Shown here: in pieces, positions 6,236 to 10,950 of the stretch
Layout: each line of letters starts with the position of its first letter
Numbering within the stretch: position 1 is the stretch's first letter
NCBI GenBank assembly: GCA_013823505.1
Contig: PNMH01000102.1
Span: 1-10,950 of the forward strand
Direction of reading: 5' to 3'
Source of the DNA: Polaromonas sp.
GTDB taxonomy: Bacteria; Pseudomonadota; Gammaproteobacteria; Burkholderiales; Burkholderiaceae
DNA length: 10,950 bases
The notes under the pieces: generated by a model
What the model saw: the letters and a program-made list of their open reading frames with translations, nothing else
Database searches by the model: none
Told to the model about the DNA's origin: nothing
Translations under genes and position numbers: made by a program

Positions 6236-6895
6236 ATGTCCTTCATGAGCTGGCTGCAAGCCAAAAAATCCAACGAATCGGGCAAGGGGCGTCTGGCGCG
6301 TGCGCGCAAATCGTTTGGCCAAACCACGCTGCCCCTGATCTCGCCGCGCAAGGGCCGTCGCATCCTGCGGCGTGATCAGTTGTTCAGCGTGGTGCGTGAG
6401 TCGCTCATCCGCGCCGGTGTGCTCTCCACCAGCTACGAGTTCAAGGTGCTCACGCTGGACGCCAACGGCGATTGCTTTCTGGTCCTGATCGATCTGGCCT
6501 TGCCCGCCGAAGGCATGCCCGACGAATACCTGCTCGAGATCGAGCGCTGGATCCAGCAAAGCGCGAAGGCCCGCCACGGCATGTTGGTTCGCTCGGTGTA
6601 CTGGCGCCGCCGCGCCTCCCACGACCAGGTGGGTGTGGCCCTGCGTGCCGCGGTGTCGGCGCAGACCCGACGCGATGCCGAGGTGTACAGCCCCACGGCC
6701 ATTCCCAAGCCCAACATCGATTCGTCGCACGCACCCATGCAGGCACTGGGCGACGATGAGTTGGCCGCCTTTCGCGATGTCTTGCAGTCAGCGGCCAAGC
6801 CGGCGTATCCGTCGGCCGACGACGGCAAACTCCCGGTGCCGGAGTCGCACAGCGACTTTGCCGCCTTGAGCGAAACGCAGCACGGCAAGCTCTGA
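6236..6895 (+). CDS. Unrecognised 219-aa basic protein
   Basis: I do not recognise this family with confidence. From ATG 6236 it has a strongly basic N-terminus (residues 9-46, many K and R, including RKGRRILRR at 38-46). A probable small alpha/beta domain follows: helix 47-61, strands about 66-75 and 79-88 (YEFKVLTLD, DCFLVLIDLAL), helix 97-112 (EYLLEIERWIQQSA), and strand 115-124 (GMLVRSVYWRR). A low-complexity tail with prolines and acidic residues completes it (152-219). There is no signal peptide or membrane segment. Codon use and GC pattern look like the neighbours, so it is a real gene. An alternative start at 6137 overlaps the upstream stop in a TGATG and would add 33 residues. The 6236 start is preferred because MSFMSW begins the compact protein. 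The position suggests possible co-transcription with the cNMP-domain gene. Confidence 0.75.
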   Translation: MSFMSWLQAKKSNESGKGRLARARKSFGQTTLPLISPRKGRRILRRDQLFSVVRESLIRAGVLSTSYEFKVLTLDANGDCFLVLIDLALPAEGMPDEYLLEIERWIQQSAKARHGMLVRSVYWRRRASHDQVGVALRAAVSAQTRRDAEVYSPTAIPKPNIDSSHAPMQALGDDELAAFRDVLQSAAKPAYPSADDGKLPVPESHSDFAALSETQHGKL

Positions 6896-6923
6896 GCCGT
6901 TGCTGTCGGCGCGCGGGGCTCAG
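6892..6923. other. Hairpin spanning the two convergent stop codons
   Basis: CTGAGCC (6892-6898) is exactly complementary to GGCTCAG (6917-6923) with an 18-nt loop. The arms contain the stop codon of the 219-aa protein gene and the stop codon of apt. Convergent genes with a 24-bp gap could share it as a bidirectional structure, but no T-tract follows on either strand, so it is not a convincing intrinsic terminator. Confidence 0.3.
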
Positions 6924-7465
6924 TGGCCCGCGAAGTCGACCAGGGTGAAGAGCTTCAGGCCGGATTCCTTGAGCTTCTGCGAGCCGCCCAGCTCGGGCAG
7001 ATCCACAATCGCCGCGCCCTCCATCACCTCGGCACCGAGCTTCTCCAGCAGGCGCCGCCCCGCCATCATGGTGCCGCCGGTGGCGATCAGGTCGTCGATC
7101 AACACCACCTTGTCGCCGGCCTTCACCGCGTCGGTGTGCAGCTCCACTGTGGCGCTGCCGTACTCCAGCTCGTAGGTTTCTTCCACCGTGGTGAAGGGCA
7201 GCTTGCCCTTCTTGCGGATGGGCACGAAGCCCACCCCCAGCTCGTAAGCCAGCACCGAACCGATGATGAAGCCCCGTGCATCGAGTCCCGCCACCACCGT
7301 GGGCTTGAGGGCCGGGTCCATGTAGCGGTGCACGAATGCGTCGATCAGCACGCGAAACACATGGGGGTCTTGCAGCAGCGGCGTGATGTCGCGGAACTGC
7401 ACGCCCGGCGCCGGCCAGTCGGGCACGGTGCGGATGTGGGCTTTGAGGAAGGCGGAGGTGTCCAT
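6920..7465 (-). CDS. apt: Adenine phosphoribosyltransferase
   Basis: Cytosolic purine-salvage enzyme that makes AMP and pyrophosphate from adenine and PRPP. It is 181 aa, the normal length. Family landmarks are in order: [22 protein letters not shown] (residues 10-31, with the [11 protein letters not shown] block), [19 protein letters not shown] (59-77), [11 protein letters not shown] (80-90), [10 protein letters not shown] (101-110), and the PRPP-binding loop [14 protein letters not shown] (120-133). The open frame continues upstream to 7546 but crosses the intrinsic terminator and lacks family resemblance there, so [18 protein letters not shown] is taken as the true N-terminus. No strong Shine-Dalgarno precedes it. 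It probably has its own promoter (GATAAT, 7498-7493), because the gene upstream on the same strand ends in a strong terminator. It converges with the 219-aa protein gene. Confidence 0.97.
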   Translation of the reverse strand: MDTSAFLKAHIRTVPDWPAPGVQFRDITPLLQDPHVFRVLIDAFVHRYMDPALKPTVVAGLDARGFIIGSVLAYELGVGFVPIRKKGKLPFTTVEETYELEYGSATVELHTDAVKAGDKVVLIDDLIATGGTMMAGRRLLEKLGAEVMEGAAIVDLPELGGSQKLKESGLKLFTLVDFAGH

Positions 7466-7492
7466 GGGCGTCGGTTCTTGAGGGAGTGGCCC

Positions 7493-7498
7493 ATTATC
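7493..7498 (-). promoter_or_regulatory. Predicted -10 element of apt (GATAAT)
   Basis: The minus strand reads CGATAAT, with the hexamer at 7498-7493, 27 bp before the apt ATG. It stands immediately after the terminator of the upstream gene, where a new promoter is expected. No good -35 is visible at 16-18 bp, because that position is occupied by the terminator stem. Confidence 0.4.
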
Positions 7499-7506
7499 GA
7501 CGGGGC

Positions 7507-7536
7507 AAAAAAAAGCCCCGGCACAAAGGCCGGGGC
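7507..7536 (-). terminator. Strong intrinsic terminator after the metallo-hydrolase gene
   Basis: Read on the minus strand, a perfect 8-bp GC stem GCCCCGGC/GCCGGGGC (7536-7529 with 7522-7515, 6-nt loop) is followed directly by eight T residues (7514-7507). This is a textbook Rho-independent terminator 20 bp after the stop codon of the gene at 7557-8519. It separates that gene from apt. Confidence 0.93.
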
Positions 7537-7556
7537 AGGAGACCATGGCGACCCTG

Positions 7557-8519
7557 TCAGGCCATGGGTTTGAACTGGTAACCGTTGCCGGCCGCTTCCA
7601 GCGTGCCGAGAGCAGGGAACGGGAAGTGGAAACCGCCCATGGCCATCTTGTCCTTCACCAGCGTGTCGAAAATGCGGCGACGCGTCTGGCGGGCCATCTC
7701 GGCGTCCATGTCGAATGCCACGGCCCAATCGGGGCTGCGGGCGAACAACGAGGGCACGTTGGTCACGTCGGCGGTGTACATGAACGACTGTCCCTCAGAA
7801 CGCACCGTGAACACGGCCATGCCCGGCGTGTGGCCGAAAGCGGCCGACGACTGGATGCCCGGGGCGAGTTCGGCGCCGGGTTCGAAGCGCACCAGGCGAT
7901 CGGCCGGGATCTTGCCCAGCACCCTGCGCGCGTTCTGGAAGCCGCCCTGGGCAGCCGGTGGCGCGGCGGCCATCTTGGCGTCGTCCATCCAGAAAGCCAT
8001 CTCCGGGTTGGGCACGTGCACCTTGGCTTTGGGGAACACCAGCGATCCGTCTTTCTTGATCAGGCCGTTGATGTGGTCGCCGTGGAAGTGGCTCAGGATG
8101 ACGTGGTCGATGTCTTCCGGCTTGTAGCCCGCAGCGGCCATGTTGGCCGCCAAGCGACCGGTGGTGGGTGGCCCGTTGTCAGCAAAGCCGGTGTCGATCA
8201 GGAACTTGGTGTTGCCGCTGACGATGAGGTAGGGCGTGAAGGGGATGTCGACGTAATCGGTGGACAGGTTTTGCGACGCGAGCATGGCCTTGACCTGCTC
8301 CAGCGGCGCGTTGCGCACGAATTCTTCACCGAGCGGGCGGCGCAGCGCGCCGTCGTTGATCGCGATGATCTCCATCGCGCCCAGCTTCATCTTGCGAAAG
8401 CCCGGTTCCGGCAGCACCGGTGCGCCGAAGTTGGGGGTGTTCTGTGAAAACACGGACGAGAAGGTCAGCGCTGACGCGCCGGCCACGCCTGCGCCCAGGA
8501 ACAAACGGCGATCCATCAT
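7557..8519 (-). CDS. Tat-exported metallo-beta-lactamase-fold hydrolase
   Basis: A 320-aa zinc hydrolase of the MBL superfamily. The N-terminus [20 protein letters not shown] has twin arginines followed by x-F-L and a hydrophobic stretch, typical of a Tat signal, so the folded enzyme is probably exported to the periplasm. Metal-binding features are intact: HFHGDH (144-149), H230 in FGHTPG, D251 in YTADVTN and H298 in MGGFHFPFP. The family includes lactonase-like and other hydrolases with a MBL-type HxHxDH site; the substrate cannot be read from sequence. The ATG at 8519 was chosen because GGAGAG (8531-8526) lies 6 nt upstream; 8516 is the next codon choice. A strong terminator follows the gene, and a TetR-type palindrome precedes it. 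The kef-type gene lies upstream on the same strand, 126 bp away, so it is likely a separate unit. Confidence 0.9.
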   Translation of the reverse strand: MMDRRLFLGAGVAGASALTFSSVFSQNTPNFGAPVLPEPGFRKMKLGAMEIIAINDGALRRPLGEEFVRNAPLEQVKAMLASQNLSTDYVDIPFTPYLIVSGNTKFLIDTGFADNGPPTTGRLAANMAAAGYKPEDIDHVILSHFHGDHINGLIKKDGSLVFPKAKVHVPNPEMAFWMDDAKMAAAPPAAQGGFQNARRVLGKIPADRLVRFEPGAELAPGIQSSAAFGHTPGMAVFTVRSEGQSFMYTADVTNVPSLFARSPDWAVAFDMDAEMARQTRRRIFDTLVKDKMAMGGFHFPFPALGTLEAAGNGYQFKPMA

Positions 8520-8559
8520 GGAAAACTCTCCGGTGGGGTTGAAAAACCGTGAGCATACA

Positions 8560-8575
8560 TACCGACCGGTCACAA
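8560..8575. promoter_or_regulatory. Candidate TetR-family operator upstream of the metallo-hydrolase gene
   Basis: The string TACCGACCGGTCACAA contains the palindrome GACCGGTC (8564-8571). The left side fits the TACCGACCGGT pattern familiar in operators of several TetR-family repressors in proteobacteria; the right half is degenerate. It is 45 bp upstream of the 8519 start. No tetR gene is in the window. Confidence 0.35.
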
Positions 8576-8645
8576 CTCATACCCGAGACTCTCAATATCC
8601 ACTCGCTGTTCGGGGATTTCTGGCCCAGCCGCTCTGGCCCTGCGG

Positions 8646-10631
8646 TCAACCCGACAGCAGCTTGTCTTCGGCCAGCGCCAGTGCCGGCGCCTTGCCGCTG
8701 ATCACCAGCGTGTCGCCGCCCTGAAGCACCGTGTCGTCGGTGAGAGCGGCCGGCATGCCGCTGGCGTGGCGCAGGCTGACCACCCGCACGCCCACCGCGT
8801 GCAACGCCAGGCTCTCCAGCGTCTTGCCGACGTTGCGCCCGGCCGGCGGCAGCGTCACGGTGTTGAGGCGCTCGTGGTCGATTTCGTCGGCGCCGCTGTC
8901 GTCTGCGCCATGGAAGTAACCGCGCAGCAGGTTGTAGCGCGCGTCGCGCTGGTCCTGCACCACCCGGATCACGCGCCGCATGGGCACACCCACCAGCGCC
9001 AGCGCGTGGCTGGCCAGCATGAGACTGGCTTCAATGGCCTCGGGCACCACCTCGGTGGCGCCGGCTGTGCGCAGTTTCTCCAGGTCGGTGTCGTCCACCG
9101 TGCGCACCACCACCGGCACGTTCACCGCCTGCTCGTGCGTGTGGCGCAAGACCTTGAGCGCGCTGGCCGTGTCGAGGTAGGTGATGACCACGGCACTGGC
9201 GCGGTGCAGGCCGGCAGCCATGAGCGCCTGCAGGCGCGCGGCGTCGCCAAACACCACCGAGTGCCCGGCGGCCGCGGCCTGGCGAACGCGGTCGGGGTCG
9301 AGGTCCAGCGCCATGTAGGGAATGTTCTCGGCTTCGAGCAGGCGCGCCAGGTTTTGCCCGCAGCGCCCATAGCCGCAAATGATCACGTGCTTGTCGGCGT
9401 TGATGGCCTTGCGCGCGATGCTCGTCATCTGCACCGACTGCATCAGCCAGTCGCTGCCGACCAGGCGCGTGACGATGGTGTTGGCGTACATGATCACGAA
9501 GGGCGTGGCCAGCATGGACAGCACCATTGACGCGAGGATGGGGTTGAACAGCGCGGGTGGAATCAGGCTGTTGTTGCCGGCCAGCGTGAGCAGCACCAGA
9601 CCGAACTCACCCGCTTGCGCGAGGTACAGGCCGGTGCGCAGTGCCACCCCCATGGGTGCACCGAGCATGCGCGTGAGCCCGGTGATGAGTGCCAGCTTGA
9701 AGCCCACCGACAACGACAACAGCAGCAGCACCAGCGGCCAGCGGTCGAACACCAGGCGCCAGTCCAGCATCATGCCGATGGTGATGAAGAACAGGCCCAG
9801 CAGCACGTCGTGGAAAGGGCGGATGTCGGTTTCCACCTGGTGCTTGAACTCGGTCTCCGAAATCAGCATGCCGGCAACGAATGCGCCCAGCGCCAGCGAA
9901 AGGCCTGCGTGTTCTGTCAGCCAGGCCAGGCCCAGCGTGATCAACAGCAGGTTGAGCATGAAGAGTTCGTCGCTCTTGCGCCGCGCCACCAGCGTCAGCC
10001 ACCACCGCATCACTTTCTGCCCGCCGGTGAGCAGCAGCCCCAGCAGCACGATGGCTTTGAACGTGGCCCAGCCCAGCGCGGGCAGCAGGTCTTCGGGCTC
10101 GGCGGCCAGCGCCGGGATGAGCACCAGCAGGGGAACCACGGCCAGATCCTGAAACAGCAGGATGCCCAGCACGCGCTTGCCGTGCTCCGACTCCAGCTCC
10201 AGCCTTTCGGCCACCAGCTTGATGACGATGGCCGTGCTGCTCATGGCCATCACGCCGCCCAGCGCCAGCGCAGTCTGCCAGCTGATGTCCCACCAGGTGG
10301 GCAGCAGCAAGGTGAGTGCGAGCGATGCCAGGGTGGTGATCAGCACGGTGAGCACCACCTGCGAGAGGCCGAGCCCAAACACCAGCCGCTTCATCGCGCG
10401 CAATTTGGGCAGGCTGAACTCCAGGCCGATCACGAACATGAGGAAAACCACCCCGAACTCGGCCAGGTAGCGGATGCCACTGGAATCCTGCGCCAGCGCG
10501 AGCGCATTGGGTCCGATCAACACCCCCACGACCAGGTAGCCCAGCATGGGCGGCAGCCGCAGCAGACGGCAAGCGACCACGCCCAGCACAGAGGCCAGCA
10601 GATACAGCAGCGCGATGTCGAGCGAGGTCAT
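8646..10631 (-). CDS. CPA2-family monovalent cation:proton antiporter with RCK domain (Kef/YbaL type)
   Basis: Inner-membrane antiporter or K+ efflux protein of 661 aa. Residues 1-385 form a Na/H-exchanger-like membrane domain of about 12 hydrophobic segments, including LGYLVVGVLIGP (30-41), FLMFVIGLEFSL (63-74), GILLFQDLAVVPLL (156-169, with the conserved Q161-D162 pair) and LAQAGEFGLVLLTLAG (337-352). Residues 415-540 form a RCK N-terminal Rossmann domain with GYGRCG (420-425), which in KefC-like proteins binds NAD(H) or nucleotides to gate transport. Residues about 585-655 form a RCK-C (TrkA-C) domain ending TDDTVLQGGDTLVISG. The KefF/KefG accessory oxidoreductase genes are not next to it, so glutathione gating cannot be assumed; YbaL-like or KefB/KefC-like are both possible and no symbol is given. 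No Shine-Dalgarno is visible before the ATG. It is divergent from kdsD across 74 bp. Confidence 0.93.
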   Translation of the reverse strand: MTSLDIALLYLLASVLGVVACRLLRLPPMLGYLVVGVLIGPNALALAQDSSGIRYLAEFGVVFLMFVIGLEFSLPKLRAMKRLVFGLGLSQVVLTVLITTLASLALTLLLPTWWDISWQTALALGGVMAMSSTAIVIKLVAERLELESEHGKRVLGILLFQDLAVVPLLVLIPALAAEPEDLLPALGWATFKAIVLLGLLLTGGQKVMRWWLTLVARRKSDELFMLNLLLITLGLAWLTEHAGLSLALGAFVAGMLISETEFKHQVETDIRPFHDVLLGLFFITIGMMLDWRLVFDRWPLVLLLLSLSVGFKLALITGLTRMLGAPMGVALRTGLYLAQAGEFGLVLLTLAGNNSLIPPALFNPILASMVLSMLATPFVIMYANTIVTRLVGSDWLMQSVQMTSIARKAINADKHVIICGYGRCGQNLARLLEAENIPYMALDLDPDRVRQAAAAGHSVVFGDAARLQALMAAGLHRASAVVITYLDTASALKVLRHTHEQAVNVPVVVRTVDDTDLEKLRTAGATEVVPEAIEASLMLASHALALVGVPMRRVIRVVQDQRDARYNLLRGYFHGADDSGADEIDHERLNTVTLPPAGRNVGKTLESLALHAVGVRVVSLRHASGMPAALTDDTVLQGGDTLVISGKAPALALAEDKLLSG

Positions 10632-10693
10632 GCGGGGATGGTAACGGCCGATGGTCTTGCGGCGAGGGCGGTACTGCCAACAACACCCACGGC

Positions 10694-10699
10694 GATAAT
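10694..10699 (+). promoter_or_regulatory. Predicted -10 element of kdsD (GATAAT)
   Basis: GATAAT lies only six bases before the kdsD ATG, within GGCGATAATCC. If used, transcription would start at about the A of the ATG, giving a leaderless message; no Shine-Dalgarno is present in the six bases. The -35 is weak (GTACTG at 17 bp). Confidence 0.45.
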
Positions 10700-10705
10700 C
10701 CAGCC

Positions 10706-10950
10706 ATGACCCTGCCCGCCACCTTTGACGCCGCCCGAGCCCTGGCGATGGCCCATGAGACGCTGAGCATCGAGGCGCAGGCGGTCACCGCCATGGCCTT
10801 GCGCGTGAACGAAACCTTTGCCACGGCGGTCTCTGCCATGTTGGCTTGCCGGGGGCGCGTGGTCGTCATGGGCATGGGCAAGAGCGGCCACATCGGTCGC
10901 AAGATCGCCGCCACGCTGGCCTCCACCGGCACGCCCGCCATGTTCGTGCA
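10706..10950 (+). CDS. kdsD: Arabinose-5-phosphate isomerase KdsD (5' part, runs off the window)
   Basis: KdsD converts ribulose 5-phosphate to arabinose 5-phosphate, the first step towards Kdo in lipopolysaccharide. The visible 81 codons show an N-terminal helix (residues 6-45, with a LSIEAQAV block found in these enzymes). The start of the SIS sugar-isomerase domain follows: RGRVVVMGMGKSGHIGRKIAATLASTG, with the phosphate-binding GMGKSGHIG loop, and then TPAMFV, where the family normally continues to the HPxEAxHGDLG block beyond the window. The related sugar-phosphate isomerase GutQ shares this region, so KdsD rests partly on frequency in Burkholderiales and on its position divergent from a kef-type gene. 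CBS domains, if present, lie outside the window. Confidence 0.9.
   Translation, partial: MTLPATFDAARALAMAHETLSIEAQAVTAMALRVNETFATAVSAMLACRGRVVVMGMGKSGHIGRKIAATLASTGTPAMFV

Noticed and set aside
7466..7546. N-terminal extension of apt by 27 codons
   Set aside because: It runs through the intrinsic terminator of the neighbouring gene and is not seen in the Apt family.
6923..7573. 216-codon plus-strand frame opposite apt and 300-codon plus-strand frame opposite the metallo-hydrolase (7545-8447)
   Set aside because: Both are antisense to genes with intact catalytic motifs and have no motifs of their own.
9607..10941. 444-codon minus-strand frame and 364-codon plus-strand frame over the antiporter gene
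   Set aside because: Both overlap the strongly supported Kef-type gene in other frames and show shadow composition (A/G/R or Q/H-rich).
1..10950. Mobile elements, CRISPR arrays, tRNA/rRNA genes, toxin-antitoxin or defence genes
   Set aside because: No transposase, integrase, direct-repeat arrays, tRNA cloverleaf or defence motif was seen on either strand; the gene content is core housekeeping.

Overview
The window looks like ordinary core chromosome around the replication origin of a GC-rich betaproteobacterium, most likely a member of the Burkholderiales close to the Comamonadaceae (Hydrogenophaga-like). This placement is an inference. It rests on the gene order dnaA <- | -> rpmH-rnpA-yidD-yidC-mnmE, the high GC content, the protein flavour of DnaA, YidC and MnmE, and a kef-type antiporter gene divergent from kdsD. 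I see no insertion sequence, phage gene, CRISPR array, tRNA or rRNA.

Layout. Positions 1-1141 (minus) carry the first 380 codons of dnaA. The 222-bp gap to rpmH holds a perfect DnaA box, a one-mismatch DnaA box, a dnaA promoter whose -35 region overlaps the perfect box, and the rpmH promoter; it is the likely oriC or part of it. Positions 1364-3962 (plus) are the tightly packed rpmH-rnpA-yidD-yidC cluster (ribosomal protein L34, RNase P protein, membrane insertion factor, membrane insertase), with rnpA/yidD and yidD/yidC overlapping. A 182-bp gap full of hairpins separates yidC from mnmE (4145-5539, tRNA wobble-uridine modification GTPase).

Next come two plus-strand genes of less certain role. 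One encodes a 163-aa stand-alone cyclic-nucleotide-binding domain protein (5646-6137) with no DNA-binding domain. A CRP-like palindrome overlaps its start codon and a second inverted repeat lies upstream. The other encodes an unrecognised 219-aa basic protein (6236-6895). They converge on apt (6920-7465, minus, adenine salvage). A strong intrinsic terminator (7507-7536) separates apt from a minus-strand gene for a Tat-exported metallo-beta-lactamase-fold hydrolase (7557-8519), which has a TetR-type half-palindrome upstream. A 661-aa CPA2/Kef-type cation:proton antiporter with a RCK domain follows (8646-10631, minus). It is divergent from the 5' end of kdsD (10706 to the window end), which makes arabinose-5-phosphate for Kdo and lipopolysaccharide.

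Functionally the left half is replication initiation, translation, membrane biogenesis and tRNA modification. The right half is nucleotide salvage, an exported hydrolase, ion homeostasis and envelope sugar synthesis. I found no new multi-gene system. The observations most worth checking are the cNMP-domain protein with its control sites, the unrecognised neighbour, the hairpin-rich yidC-mnmE spacer, and a CGATAAT -10 element in front of three unrelated genes.
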